Of a DNA stretch of 64,000 nt, positions 51,157 to 60,585 are shown piece by piece. A model generated the notes under the pieces. That model did not search any database. It was not told where the DNA came from and saw only the letters and a list, made by a program, of their open reading frames with translations. The translations under genes and the position numbers were made by a program. Origin of the DNA: Rhodoplanes sp. (GTDB lineage Bacteria; Pseudomonadota; Alphaproteobacteria; Rhizobiales; Xanthobacteraceae); contig NZ_JACAAX010000006.1 in the NCBI RefSeq assembly GCF_013377085.1, positions 62,001-126,000 of the forward strand, in the 5' to 3' direction. Within the stretch, counting starts at the first letter, position 1. Each line of letters begins with the position of its first letter.

Positions 51157-52308
51157 ATGATGCGAAAACGCCTTTTCTGGGGTTTGGTGGGAGTGCTTGC
51201 GCTCGCGGGCAGCGCCTTTGCGGTTCAGTGGCTCGGCACCGGTGACAAGGGTGCGGGCGCCGCCGTGCGGGCCACCGGCCCGCGGGCCGTCGTCGTCACC
51301 ACCGACACGGCGACGCGCAAGAAGGCGCCCGTGCTGATCGAGGCGCTCGGCTCGGTGACGCCGCTCGCCACTGTCGCGCTGCGCACCCGTATCGACAGCG
51401 AGATCCTCGCCATTCATTTCGAGGACGGCGCGCTGGTGAAGAAGGGCGACCTGCTGGTCACCCTCGACAGCCGCGCCATCGAGGCCCAGATCCGCCAGGC
51501 CGAAGGGCAGCTCGCCCGCGACAAGGCGCAGCTCGAAGGCGCCGAGCGCGATTTCAAGCGCTACACCGAGCTGGTGGCGCGTGCAGCGACCCCGCAGGTC
51601 AATCTCGACAACGCCAAGACACAGTCCGACGTCTACCGGGCCGCGATCCTGACCAGCCAGGCGACGATCGAGAACCTCAAGGTGCAACTCGGCTACACGT
51701 CCATCCGGGCGCCCATCACGGGCCGGATCAGCCAGGCCAATGTGAAGGTCGGCAACCAGGTGCGCACCGCCGACATCTCGCCGATCGCCACCATCAACCA
51801 GATGGCGCCCGTCTACGTGTCGTTCACGGTGCCTCAGCGGGTGCTTCCGCAGATCCGCGCCGCCATCAACGACGAGGACTCGTCCGTCGAGGCGATCATT
51901 CCCGGCGAGAGCCGGCGCGCTCGCGGCCAGATCGCCATGGTGGAGAACGCGGTCGATTCGGCGACCGGCATGGCGACCATCCGGGCGGCGATGCCGAACC
52001 AGGACGAGCTCTTGTGGCCCGGCACGCTGGTGATGGCGCGGCTCACCCTGCGGGTCGAGGATGCCGTCACGGTGCCGGCCTCGGCCATCCAGGTCAGCCA
52101 GCAGGGCAGCTTCGTCTATGTGGTGAAGGACGGTGTCGCCCGCGTGCAGGCCGTCAACGTGCTGCGGACCAACGGTCCGCAGGCCGTCGTCGACTCGGGT
52201 CTCACCGGCGGCGAGACCGTGGTGACCGACGGCCACCTGCACCTCACCGACGGCGCCCGCGTCACGGTGCGCGGCGACCAAAGCGCGCCCCGCAAGGCCG
52301 GCGCTTGA
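51157..52308 (+). CDS. RND efflux periplasmic adaptor (membrane fusion protein)
   Basis: A membrane fusion protein of 383 residues linking an RND pump to an outer-membrane channel. An N-terminal membrane anchor or signal (KRLFWGLVGVLALAGSAFAV) is followed by the lipoyl half-motifs LRTRIDSEILAIHFEDGALV and LGYTSIRAPITGRISQANVK around a coiled-coil hairpin (IRQAEGQLARDKAQLEGAER). The beta-barrel and proximal domain follows, ending with the VRGDQSAPRKAGA tail. It resembles MdtA/AcrA. ATG 51157 or 51160 is likely; neither has a strong ribosome-binding site. The pump gene follows after 82 bases. Confidence 0.93.
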   Translation: MMRKRLFWGLVGVLALAGSAFAVQWLGTGDKGAGAAVRATGPRAVVVTTDTATRKKAPVLIEALGSVTPLATVALRTRIDSEILAIHFEDGALVKKGDLLVTLDSRAIEAQIRQAEGQLARDKAQLEGAERDFKRYTELVARAATPQVNLDNAKTQSDVYRAAILTSQATIENLKVQLGYTSIRAPITGRISQANVKVGNQVRTADISPIATINQMAPVYVSFTVPQRVLPQIRAAINDEDSSVEAIIPGESRRARGQIAMVENAVDSATGMATIRAAMPNQDELLWPGTLVMARLTLRVEDAVTVPASAIQVSQQGSFVYVVKDGVARVQAVNVLRTNGPQAVVDSGLTGGETVVTDGHLHLTDGARVTVRGDQSAPRKAGA

Positions 52309-52390
52309 TCGGCGCCCCGCGCCGCAGCTCGCTTCCCGTACAGGCCCAGGCTCGCGCCACCCCAGGGCGGACTGCCAGGAGACGGACGCC

Positions 52391-55300
52391 GTGAAGATCT
52401 CGGAGACCTGCATCCGCCGCCCGGTGCTGACGACGCTGATCACGGCGTCGATGATCGTGTTCGGGATCTTCGCCTACCGGCTGCTCGCCGTCGCCGCGCT
52501 GCCGACCGTCGACTTTCCGACCATCGCCATCACGGCGACCCTGCCGGGCGCCAGCCCGGAGACCATGGCGGCCTCTGTCGCCTCGCCGATCGAGCGGCAG
52601 CTCTCGACCATTTCCGGAATCTCGTCGATGACCTCGATGTCGTCGCTCGGGACGACCCAGATCACCATTCAGTTCGATCTTGCCCGCGACATCGACGGCG
52701 CCGCGCTCGACGTGCAGACGGCGCTGTCGGTCGCGCAGCGCCGGCTGCCGATCGAGATGACGACGCCGCCGAGCTTCCGCAAGGTCAATCCCGGCGACTT
52801 CCCGATCCTCTACATCAGCCTGGTGTCGCCGACCCTGCCGCTGTCGACCATCAACGACTATGGCGAGATCACGCTGGCCCAGCAGATCTCGCAGATCCCC
52901 GGCGTCGCCCAGGTTCTGGTCTACGGAGCCCAGCGCTTCGCCGTGCGGGTGCAGGTCGATCCGGTCGCCGCGGCGGCCCGCAACATCTCGCTCGAGGATA
53001 TTCGCAACGTCGTCGCCAAGACCAACTCCAACACGCCGGTCGGCACCATCTCGGGTCAGGAGCAGAACATCACCCTGACGGCGACGGCCGCGATGAACAA
53101 GGCGGCCGAGTACCGCAAGGTGGTGGTCGCCTTCCGCAACGGCACGCCGGTCAAGCTGGAGGACGTGGCGCGCGTCATCGACTCGGTCGAGAACGACAAG
53201 ATCGCCAGCTTCTTCAACAACGAACGTGCCATCGTGCTGGCCATCCAGCGGCAGCCCGCCGCCAACACGGTGGCGGTGGTCGATGCCGTCATGGACCGGC
53301 TGCCGACCTACCGGGCGCAGATCCCGGCCGCCATCCGCATGGAGGTCTTGAACGACCGCTCGGCGTCGATCCGCGAGGCGGTCGCCGACGTGCAGGAGAC
53401 GCTGGCCATTGCGATCTGCCTGGTCGTGCTGGTGATCTTCCTGTTCCTGCGCACCTTCTCGGCGACCTTCATCCCGGCGCTCGCCGTGCCGGTGTCGCTG
53501 ATCGGCACCTTCGCGGTGATGTACGCGTTCGGCTTCTCCATCAACAACATGACCATGCTGGCCCTGACCCTGTCGGTCGGCTTCGTGGTCGACGACGCGA
53601 TCGTCATGCTGGAGAACATCGTGCGCCATATAGAGGGCGGCATGCGCCCCTTCGAGGCGGCGCTGAAGGGCTCGCGCGAGATCGGCTTCACCATCGTGTC
53701 GATCACCTTCTCGCTGATCGCGGTGTTCATCCCGGTGCTGCTGATGGGCGGACTGGTCGGCCGGGTGTTCCGCGAGTTCGCCGTGACGATCGCGGTCGCC
53801 ATCCTGATCTCGGGCTTCGTCTCCCTGACGCTGACGCCGATGTTGTGCGCCCGCGTGCTGCGCGCCCATCACCCCGACGACAAGCAGAATTTTGTGCTGC
53901 GGCTGTTCGAGCGCGGCTTCAATGGCATGCTGCGCGCCTACGAGGTGGCGCTCGACCTCGTGCTGCGCAACAAGCCGGTCGTGCTGGTGGTGACCGCGCT
54001 CACCATGATCGCCACCGTCTGGCTCTATGTCGTCGTGCCGAAGGGCTTCTTCCCGATCGAGGACACCGGGTTCATCTCGGCGACCGTCGAGGGGCCGGCC
54101 GACATCTCGTTCAAGGCGATGTTGGAGCGGCAGGCGCGTATCGCCGAGATCGTGCGGGCCGATCCGGCGGTCGACTACGTCAACTCGACGGTCGGGGTCG
54201 GCGGGCCGAACCCGACGCCGAACTACGGCCGCATGTTCATCGCGCTGAAGCCCAAGAAGGAGCGCCGCGAGAATGCCAATGCGGTGATCCAGCGGCTGCG
54301 GCAGAAGACCAGCGTCGCGGTCGGCATGGCGACCTATTTCCAGAACGTCCAGAACATCAACATCACGGGCCGCATCTCCAAGAGCGAGTACCAGTACACG
54401 CTGCAGTCAAGCGACACCGAGCAGCTCTACCGTCTCGCCCCGGAGTTGCGCGAGAAGATCGCGGCCCTGCCGGGGCTGCGTGACGTCACCACCGATCTCT
54501 ACATCAGCAATCCGCAGATGACGGTCGAGATCGACCGCGAGCGCGCCGCCTTCTACGGCATCTCGGTCGACCAGGTGCGCCAGGAGCTGTTCAACGCCTT
54601 CGGCACCCGCCAGGTGGCGACCATCTACACGCCGTCGAACGACTATCAGGTGATCCTCGAGAGCCTGCCCGAGGTCCAGGCCGACCCATCGGGGCTCGAG
54701 CGGATCTTCCTCAAGACCAATGTCACGGGCGCGGCCGGCAACGTGCTCACCCCGGGCGGCGGCGTCACCGGCAACACGGCGGCGAACGGGCCCTCGATCC
54801 CGCTCTCGGCCGTCACCCGCACGGTGCGCACGGTCGGACCGCTGCAGGTCAACCACCAGGGCCAGCAGCCGGCCGTGACCATCTCGTTCAACCTGGCGCC
54901 CGGCTATTCGCTCGGCCAGGCCGTCGACGCCATCCGCGAGATCGAGCGCGAGTCGAACCTGCCGGCCTCGATCGCCACCGGCTTCCAGGGCTCCGCCCAG
55001 GTGTTCCAGGATTCCTTGCGTGGGCAGGGCGTTCTCGTCCTCGCCGCCGTGTTCGCCGCCTATGTGATGCTGGGCATTCTCTACGAGAGCTTCATCCATC
55101 CGATCACCATCATCTCGGGACTGCCCTCGGCCGGCGTCGGCGCGCTCCTGATCCTGATGCTGTTCAACATGGAGCTGTCGGTGATCGCCATGATCGGCAT
55201 CGTCATGCTGGTCGGCATCGTCAAGAAGAACGCCATCATGATGATCGACTTCGCGGTCGAGCGCCGGCGCGTCGGGCTCAGCGCCGAGGCGGCGATGCGC

Positions 55301-55591
55301 GAGGCCTGCCTGCTGCGCTTCCGGCCGATCATGATGACCACCTTCGCGGCGATCTTCGGGGCGCTGCCGATCGCGCTGGGCACCGGCGCCGGCGCCGAGC
55401 TGCGCCAGCCGCTCGGCGTCGCCGTGGTGGGCGGCCTCGTCTTCTCGCAGCTCCTGACGCTGTTCATCACGCCGGTGATCTACATCTATCTCGACCGCAT
55501 CGACCGCCGCCTGCGCCAGCGCCTCGAGCCGCAGCTCGAGACGGTCGGCGAGCGCGAAGAGCGCGAGCACGCCCCGGTCGCGGCCGAGTAG
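52391..55591 (+). CDS. RND efflux pump, HAE1/MdtB-MdtC-like
   Basis: An inner-membrane proton-driven exporter of 1066 residues. It has the two-fold RND plan: TM1, a large periplasmic loop, TM2-TM7, then a second loop and TM8-TM12. Proton-relay residues Asp401 and Asp402 are in LSVGFVVDDAIVMLENIVRH, and the second half carries IGIVMLVGIVKKNAIMMIDF. LRPIMMTT-like sequence (LLRFRPIMMTTFAAIFGALP) matches the family. The branch looks like MdtB/MdtC by overall pattern, but substrates are unknown. The start is GTG with AGGAG nine bases upstream. Adaptor and pump form an operon without an outer-membrane gene. Confidence 0.94.
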   Translation: MKISETCIRRPVLTTLITASMIVFGIFAYRLLAVAALPTVDFPTIAITATLPGASPETMAASVASPIERQLSTISGISSMTSMSSLGTTQITIQFDLARDIDGAALDVQTALSVAQRRLPIEMTTPPSFRKVNPGDFPILYISLVSPTLPLSTINDYGEITLAQQISQIPGVAQVLVYGAQRFAVRVQVDPVAAAARNISLEDIRNVVAKTNSNTPVGTISGQEQNITLTATAAMNKAAEYRKVVVAFRNGTPVKLEDVARVIDSVENDKIASFFNNERAIVLAIQRQPAANTVAVVDAVMDRLPTYRAQIPAAIRMEVLNDRSASIREAVADVQETLAIAICLVVLVIFLFLRTFSATFIPALAVPVSLIGTFAVMYAFGFSINNMTMLALTLSVGFVVDDAIVMLENIVRHIEGGMRPFEAALKGSREIGFTIVSITFSLIAVFIPVLLMGGLVGRVFREFAVTIAVAILISGFVSLTLTPMLCARVLRAHHPDDKQNFVLRLFERGFNGMLRAYEVALDLVLRNKPVVLVVTALTMIATVWLYVVVPKGFFPIEDTGFISATVEGPADISFKAMLERQARIAEIVRADPAVDYVNSTVGVGGPNPTPNYGRMFIALKPKKERRENANAVIQRLRQKTSVAVGMATYFQNVQNINITGRISKSEYQYTLQSSDTEQLYRLAPELREKIAALPGLRDVTTDLYISNPQMTVEIDRERAAFYGISVDQVRQELFNAFGTRQVATIYTPSNDYQVILESLPEVQADPSGLERIFLKTNVTGAAGNVLTPGGGVTGNTAANGPSIPLSAVTRTVRTVGPLQVNHQGQQPAVTISFNLAPGYSLGQAVDAIREIERESNLPASIATGFQGSAQVFQDSLRGQGVLVLAAVFAAYVMLGILYESFIHPITIISGLPSAGVGALLILMLFNMELSVIAMIGIVMLVGIVKKNAIMMIDFAVERRRVGLSAEAAMREACLLRFRPIMMTTFAAIFGALPIALGTGAGAELRQPLGVAVVGGLVFSQLLTLFITPVIYIYLDRIDRRLRQRLEPQLETVGEREEREHAPVAAE

Positions 55592-55595
55592 GAGC

Positions 55596-55613
55596 GGGGA
55601 GGCTCATCTCCCC
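55596..55613. terminator. Hairpin between convergent RND and SDR genes
   Basis: GGGGAG (55596-55601), a 6-base loop and CTCCCC (55608-55613) form a perfect stem four bases after the pump stop. The 54-base gap lies between convergent genes, so a bidirectional terminator is plausible, but there is no T tract. Confidence 0.4.
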
Positions 55614-55645
55614 ATCGATGTCGGCTCCCGTGGCGGCTGGCCTGT

Positions 55646-56413
55646 TCAGCGGGCCGGCTCGGGGATCCGGGGCTCGTTCCGCGTCTTGAAGAGCGTATCG
55701 TAGTCGCCGCGCGCCTCGGCGAAGCGCAGTGGCTTCACCCGCTCGACACAGATCTCCTGGGCGCCCGTGGCGAGAAGCGCCATCGTCTCGGCGATGAAAT
55801 CGGCGAGCGGCATGGCGGCCGGGTCGATCGCCTGCTGCGGTCCCATCAGCTCGGTCTGCACATAGGGCGGCACGATCTCGATCACCTCGACGGCCGTGGT
55901 TCTGAGCTGGAAGCGGAGCGACTGCGTGTAGGAGTGGATCGCCGCCTTGGTGGCGCTGTAGCTCGGCGTTGACGCCCGCGGCACGAAGGCGAGGCCGGAC
56001 GACACCGTCATCACGGTGGCGCGCGGCTTCTTCATGAGGAAGGGCAGCAATGCCGCCGTCAGGCGGATCGGGCCGAGCAGGTTGGTGACGACCGTCGCCT
56101 CCGCCGTGCCGACGTCCTCGGGCTGCGCCAGGATGTCCTCGATCTTCATCATGCCGGCATTGTTGATGACGATGTCGAGGTCGGGATGCTGGGCCGTGAC
56201 CTCGGCCGCAAAGGCCTTGATGGCGGCCGGATCCTCGATGTCGAGCGTGATCGAGGCCATGCCCGGATTGGCGGCTGTGGTCATATCGAGCGCCGCCTGC
56301 CGGCGCCCGGCGACGATCACCCGGTTGCCGAGGGCGTGAAAGGCCTCGGCGAGGCCGCGGCCGATCCCGGTGCCGCCGCCCGTGATCAGGATGGTGTTGC
56401 CGCTCATCTGCAT
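55646..56413 (-). CDS. Short-chain dehydrogenase/reductase
   Basis: A classical SDR of 255 residues. NTILITGGGTGIGRGLAEAF gives the TGxxxGxG cofactor motif, LDIVINNAGMMKIED the NAG motif, and VMTVSSGLAFVPRASTPSYS with SYSATKAAIHSY the catalytic Ser, Tyr and Lys. The C-terminal part, EICVERVKPLRFAEARGDYD, resembles DltE-like oxidoreductases. The substrate is unknown. ATG 56413 has AAAGGA upstream; a second ATG at 56407 is possible. It diverges from a Bug-type binding-protein gene across a 130-base region with an operator-like dyad. Confidence 0.9.
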   Translation of the reverse strand: MQMSGNTILITGGGTGIGRGLAEAFHALGNRVIVAGRRQAALDMTTAANPGMASITLDIEDPAAIKAFAAEVTAQHPDLDIVINNAGMMKIEDILAQPEDVGTAEATVVTNLLGPIRLTAALLPFLMKKPRATVMTVSSGLAFVPRASTPSYSATKAAIHSYTQSLRFQLRTTAVEVIEIVPPYVQTELMGPQQAIDPAAMPLADFIAETMALLATGAQEICVERVKPLRFAEARGDYDTLFKTRNEPRIPEPAR

Positions 56414-56495
56414 GGTGTCGTCCTTTGCCGGGCAGCGCACACGGCTGCCGCCGACACCGAGGTAATGCAGCCACGGCAATTTGGAACCCCCTGCG

Positions 56496-56514
56496 CTGGC
56501 ATGCATATTGCCAG
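56496..56514. promoter_or_regulatory. Dyad CTGGCA-N7-TGCCAG, possible operator
   Basis: CTGGCA (56496-56501) and TGCCAG (56509-56514) are perfect inverted arms around TGCATAT. The site is in the 130-base gap between the divergent SDR and binding-protein genes, 30 bases before the latter. Spacing and symmetry fit a LysR- or IclR-type site (inference), but no regulator gene is adjacent. Confidence 0.4.
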
Positions 56515-56543
56515 TGTGTCTCTCAAAATCGGGAGACCACAGG

Positions 56544-57512
56544 ATGAGACTGCGCAGGATTGTCATTGCCGCACTGGCCGGGCTCCTGGCCGCGACCGCG
56601 GCCGCCGGAGCCGAGGACTGGCCGACCAGGCCGGTCCGCGTGATCATTCCGTTCGGAGCCGGCAGCGCCACCGACGTGGTGCCGCGTGTCGTGCTGGAGC
56701 AGCTCTCGACGCAGCTCGGCCATCCCTTCGTGGTGGAGAACCGCGGCGGCGCCGGCGGCACCATCGGCACGGCGGCGGTCGCCAAGTCGGAGCCGGACGG
56801 CTACACGCTGCTCGCCCATTCGTCGGCCCACACCATCACGCCGGCGCTCTATCCGAACCTCTCCTATGACGTCGTCCAGGACTTCGTGCCGCTGGGCGTC
56901 GCCGGCAATCTGCCCAATGTGCTGATCGTCGCGCCGTCGACCGGCTACACCACCGTGCAGGAGTTCGTCGCCGCCGCCAAGGCCGATCCGGGCTCGTTCA
57001 ATTTCGCTTCGGTCGGCATCGGCTCGGCCGTCCATCTCAGCGCCGAGCGGTTCCGCGCCAGCGCCGGCTACGAGGCCGTGCACATCCCGTTCAAAAGCGG
57101 CGCCGAGGCGCTGACCGAGGTGATCGCCGGCCGCGTCACCTACTATTTCTGTCCGATCGCCACCGCGCTGCCGCACATCCGATCCGGCCGCCTGCGGGCG
57201 CTGGCGGTGTCGAGCCCGACGCGCGCCGCCGCGCTGCCCGACGTGCCGACCACGCTGGAGGCCGGCTATCCGGATTCCGACTACACGCTGTGGATCGGCT
57301 TTTTCGCACCGGCCAGGACCAGCCCGGCGATCGTCGCCACGCTCGAGCGCGAGATCCGCAGGGCGGTCGACTCGGCGGCCGTGCGTGAAAAGTTCGCCCA
57401 GATCGGGGTCGAGCCGATGCCGCTCTCGACCGTGCAGTTCGGCACCCAGGTAAGCCGCGAGGTCTCGACCTATGCGGCCTTCGCCAAGGCGATCGGCATG
57501 AAGGTGAACTGA
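56544..57512 (+). CDS. Tripartite tricarboxylate transporter substrate-binding protein (Bug family)
   Basis: A periplasmic binding protein of 322 residues. Its signal peptide is MRLRRIVIAALAGLLAATAA, cleaved near AGAED. WPTRPVRVIIPFGAGSATDV, IGTAAVAKSEPDGYTLLAHS, the YPNLSYDVVQDFVPLG loop, FASVGIGSAVHLSAERF and LPDVPTTLEAGYPDSDYTLW are Bug-family stretches in order. ATG 56544 has GGGAG eight bases upstream. No TctA or TctB membrane gene is near. It is divergent from the SDR gene, which may share its substrate pathway (inference). Confidence 0.93.
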   Translation: MRLRRIVIAALAGLLAATAAAGAEDWPTRPVRVIIPFGAGSATDVVPRVVLEQLSTQLGHPFVVENRGGAGGTIGTAAVAKSEPDGYTLLAHSSAHTITPALYPNLSYDVVQDFVPLGVAGNLPNVLIVAPSTGYTTVQEFVAAAKADPGSFNFASVGIGSAVHLSAERFRASAGYEAVHIPFKSGAEALTEVIAGRVTYYFCPIATALPHIRSGRLRALAVSSPTRAAALPDVPTTLEAGYPDSDYTLWIGFFAPARTSPAIVATLEREIRRAVDSAAVREKFAQIGVEPMPLSTVQFGTQVSREVSTYAAFAKAIGMKVN

Positions 57513-57580
57513 CGGGCAGGGCACCAGGCGACCACCGGGGCGAGTGGGCGGGACGCCGTCGCCGGGCGATGCTCTCCACC

Positions 57581-57602
57581 GCCGCGGCGGATACGCCGCG
57601 GC
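57581..57602 (+). terminator. Perfect GC hairpin after the binding-protein gene
   Basis: GCCGCGGCG (57581-57589), loop GATA, CGCCGCGGC (57594-57602): a perfect 9-bp stem 69 bases after the stop. No T tract follows. It lies in the 237-base gap before the GGDEF gene and may end the upstream message. Confidence 0.45.
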
Positions 57603-57749
57603 GCCGGCTCCAGATGCTCGGAATACGGGACTAATCCTGGTGGTGTAATCGTTCCTTAAGACCTATCTCCGACGGTATCGCAATCTTGCATTGCGTCTCG
57701 TTCGCTTCGATCCGACGCACGGTCTGCCGATTACGGCCAGGGGATATCG

Positions 57750-58979
57750 ATGCCCGTCGTGACTGCGCCCGCCGAGCCTCTCGCATCCCGTCTGGACACT
57801 TACACGACCTGGGTGCGGCAGCTCCGCTGTGGCCGGCCGGTGGCGCGCCTCGACGCCGACGCGGCCGATCCGCTGGCGGCGCTCGCCCGCGAGCTCGAGA
57901 TGCTCGCCGACCAGATCAGCCGCCGCGAGCGCGAGTTCGACCGCCTGTTCGATCTCGTCCACATGGTCGATCAGGGCGTCCTGCTCGACGACGTGCTCAA
58001 CCGCATCTTCGACTGGTTCGTCGACCTCATCCCCTACGATCGCATCGGCTGCGCCTTCGTCAGCCCCGACGGCCAACATCTCGCCGCGCATTGGGCCCGC
58101 TCCGTGCTGGGGCCGGTCCAGATTTCGGCCGGCTACTCGCAGCCGCTCGCCGGCAGCAGCCTGCAGGCCGTCCTGACGCGCGGCGAGCCGCGCATCCTCA
58201 ATAATCTCGAGCAGTATCTCGCCGAGCATCCGGACTCCGATTCGACCCGCCGCATCGTGCGCGAGGGCGGTCGCTCCAGCTTCACCTGTCCGCTGATCGT
58301 CGGCCGCCGGCCGATCGGCGTGCTGTTCTTCACCAGCCGGGAGAAGGACACCTATCGCGAGATCCATCAGGCGGTCTTCCGGCAGATCGCCGCCCAGGTG
58401 GCGATCGTCATCGAAAAGAGCCGGCTCTATCAGGACATGGTCGACCACAATCGGCGCCTGCAGGAGGAGCGCAGCCTGCTCGCCGAGGCGGCGAGCCACG
58501 ATCCCCTGACCGGGGCGCTCAACCGCGGCGCCATCATGACGGCGGTCGAGCAGGCCCTGCGCGACGCCTGCGCGGCGTCGCGGCCGATCGGCGTCGTGTT
58601 GTCCGACATCGATCATTTCAAGCCGATCAACGATGCCTGCGGCCACGCCGCCGGCGACGCCGCCTTGCGGGAGTTCACCCGTCGGCTCGGCGATGCGCTG
58701 CGCGAGGGCGACTTGGTCGGCCGCTACGGCGGCGAGGAGTTTCTGGTGCTGCTCAGGAACGTCGACACCAACGGCATCCGCAGCACGACCGAACGCCTGC
58801 GGGCGGCGATCGCCGGCACGCCGTTCGATCTCGGTTGCGCGACCCGGACCATCACGGCGAGCTTCGGAGCCGTGCTGGCCGACAGCGCCGAGGCTCCGGT
58901 CGCCGCGCTGGTCGCGGCCGCCGACCGCGCCCTCTACGTCGCCAAGAACAGCGGGCGCAACAAGGTGGTGGTGGGCTGA
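57750..58979 (+). CDS. GAF-GGDEF diguanylate cyclase
   Basis: A soluble cyclic-di-GMP synthase of 409 residues. The first 70 residues end in a helical linker, and a GAF-type sensor domain follows at about residues 70-230 ([20 protein letters not shown], then [20 protein letters not shown] and [20 protein letters not shown]). The GGDEF domain begins [13 protein letters not shown]; its active site is GGEEF at residues 327-331. An inhibitory I-site RxxD is present, Arg318-Asp321, so product inhibition is expected. The cyclase should be active. GGGGA precedes the ATG. No phosphodiesterase is nearby. Confidence 0.93.
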   Translation: MPVVTAPAEPLASRLDTYTTWVRQLRCGRPVARLDADAADPLAALARELEMLADQISRREREFDRLFDLVHMVDQGVLLDDVLNRIFDWFVDLIPYDRIGCAFVSPDGQHLAAHWARSVLGPVQISAGYSQPLAGSSLQAVLTRGEPRILNNLEQYLAEHPDSDSTRRIVREGGRSSFTCPLIVGRRPIGVLFFTSREKDTYREIHQAVFRQIAAQVAIVIEKSRLYQDMVDHNRRLQEERSLLAEAASHDPLTGALNRGAIMTAVEQALRDACAASRPIGVVLSDIDHFKPINDACGHAAGDAALREFTRRLGDALREGDLVGRYGGEEFLVLLRNVDTNGIRSTTERLRAAIAGTPFDLGCATRTITASFGAVLADSAEAPVAALVAAADRALYVAKNSGRNKVVVG

Positions 58980-58991
58980 CGCGAGGTGCTT

Positions 58992-60014
58992 TCAGCGCCG
59001 CGGGCCGCCGGCCGGCACGATGCCGGCGTCGCGCATCAACGGGGTCCAGCGGGCGATATCGGTGTTGATGAAGCGGGCGAAGGCTGTGCCGGTGATCGGC
59101 TGCGGCTCGGCGCCGAGCTCGGCGAGGCGCGTCAGCACGGCCGGCTCGGCCAGCACGGCCGTCACCTCGCTCTCGAGCCGCGCGACGATGTCGTCCGGGG
59201 TGTGACGGGGCGCGAGGAGACCGAACCAGCCGACCGAGTCGAAACCCGCGATGCCGGCCTCGGCGAGCGTCGGAACGCGCGCGAACAGCGGCGAGCGGGT
59301 CGCCCCTGTGAGCGCGACCGGAACCAGGCGGCCCGCATCGACCACGGGCCGCACCGTCTGGGGCGGCGCGAAGAGGAGGTCGATCCGGCCGCTGAGAAGC
59401 TCCTGCATGGCCTCGCCGGTGCCCTGATAAGGCACATGGGTGAGCGTGACTCCGGTCTCCTTTGCAAACAGCACGGCGATGAGATGGGAGGCGGCACCCG
59501 CCCCGGAGGAGCCGTAGCGCAGCGGCTCGCCGCGGGCCTGCCGGGCGCGGGCCAGATCGACCAGCGTGGCCACCGATCGGGCCGGCACGGCCGGATTGAC
59601 GGTGACGACATAGGGCGGGGCGGCGAGCAGCGCGATCGGGGCGAGAAGCTTGGTGATGTCGAAGTCGTCCGCCGGGCTGCCGTCTGGGCCGCTGGCGGCG
59701 GCCAGCAGGGCGCCTGTCGAGGCCATCAGCAGCGTGTAGCCGTCCGGGGCGGCCCGCATCACGGCGCGCGTCGCGATGCCGCCGGACCCGCCCGGCATGT
59801 TGTCGACCACGCAGGGGCGCCGCCAGCGCTCGGCGAGCCGGTTCGCGGCGAGGCGGGCCAGGATGTCGGTGCCGCCGCTCGCCAGGAAGGGGACGACGAT
59901 GTGGACCGTGCGGGTCGGGTAGTCGAGCGCGAGCGCCGGGCGCGCGGCCCAACCCGAGCCGAAGCCGGCGAGAGCGCCGAGCAGGGCCGAGCAGGAGTGC
60001 CGCCGCGTGAGCAT
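58992..60014 (-). CDS. Tripartite tricarboxylate transporter substrate-binding protein (Bug family)
   Basis: The third Bug-family protein in the window, 340 residues. The N-terminus (MLTRRHSCSALLGALAGFGS) looks like a twin-arginine or Sec signal, with cleavage near ALALD. YPTRTVHIVVPFLASGGTDI, AVMRAAPDGYTLLMASTGA, the YGSSGAGAASHLIAVLFAKE helix and THVPYQGTGEAMQELLSGRI are family stretches. Membrane partners are absent. The start at 60014 lacks a clear ribosome-binding site. It is convergent with the GGDEF gene and followed upstream by erpA on the same strand. Confidence 0.9.
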   Translation of the reverse strand: MLTRRHSCSALLGALAGFGSGWAARPALALDYPTRTVHIVVPFLASGGTDILARLAANRLAERWRRPCVVDNMPGGSGGIATRAVMRAAPDGYTLLMASTGALLAAASGPDGSPADDFDITKLLAPIALLAAPPYVVTVNPAVPARSVATLVDLARARQARGEPLRYGSSGAGAASHLIAVLFAKETGVTLTHVPYQGTGEAMQELLSGRIDLLFAPPQTVRPVVDAGRLVPVALTGATRSPLFARVPTLAEAGIAGFDSVGWFGLLAPRHTPDDIVARLESEVTAVLAEPAVLTRLAELGAEPQPITGTAFARFINTDIARWTPLMRDAGIVPAGGPRR

Positions 60015-60184
60015 GGCCGAAAAGGATCGCGTGGATGCCGCTGCCGCAACCGGCCGCCGGCGAGGCCGAGCCTCGTCGACCACTGTAAGCCGAGAATGCC
60101 GAAGGGGCCGTAAACGTCGATCCGCCGTGTCCGAGGGACAGGGCTGCGGCCTTCGCAGTTGCCCCGCCGCTCGACGGCCGCCGC

Positions 60185-60511
60185 TCAGATCGAGAAGCTC
60201 GTCCCGCAGCCGCAGGAGGCGGAGGCGACCGGATTGTGGATCTTGAAGGCGGCGCCGATCAGGTCGTCGACAAAGTCGATCTGGGCGCCGGCCATGTATT
60301 GCAGCGACACCGGGTCGATCAGCACGGTGGCACCGTCCCGCGCCAGGACGAGGTCGTCCTCGGCGCGCTCCCGATCGAGGTCGAACTTGTACTGGAAGCC
60401 CGAGCAGCCGCCGCCTTCGACGCTGACGCGGAGCATTGCGCCGGCCGGCTCGGACCGCAGGATTTCGCCGATGCGTCGGACGGCGCTGTCCGTGAGGGTG
60501 ACGTCTGTCAT
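60185..60511 (-). CDS. erpA: A-type iron-sulfur carrier protein (ErpA/IscA)
   Basis: A carrier of 108 residues that passes Fe-S clusters to apo-enzymes. The three ligand cysteines are present, Cys36 in [13 protein letters not shown] and Cys100 and Cys102 in [29 protein letters not shown] matches the family. I chose ATG 60511 ([10 protein letters not shown]); a GTG three codons upstream is an alternative. It is divergent from dgt, with 74 bases between, an arrangement typical of alphaproteobacteria (erpA, dgt, argS, SPOR gene). Confidence 0.95.
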   Translation of the reverse strand: MTDVTLTDSAVRRIGEILRSEPAGAMLRVSVEGGGCSGFQYKFDLDRERAEDDLVLARDGATVLIDPVSLQYMAGAQIDFVDDLIGAAFKIHNPVASASCGCGTSFSI

Positions 60512-60585
60512 GGCTCTCACATTGCCTGTGCTGGTGCAAAAAAGGTAAGTGCTGCACTGGCGCGGGTCAATGCGGCGAGGCCTCG

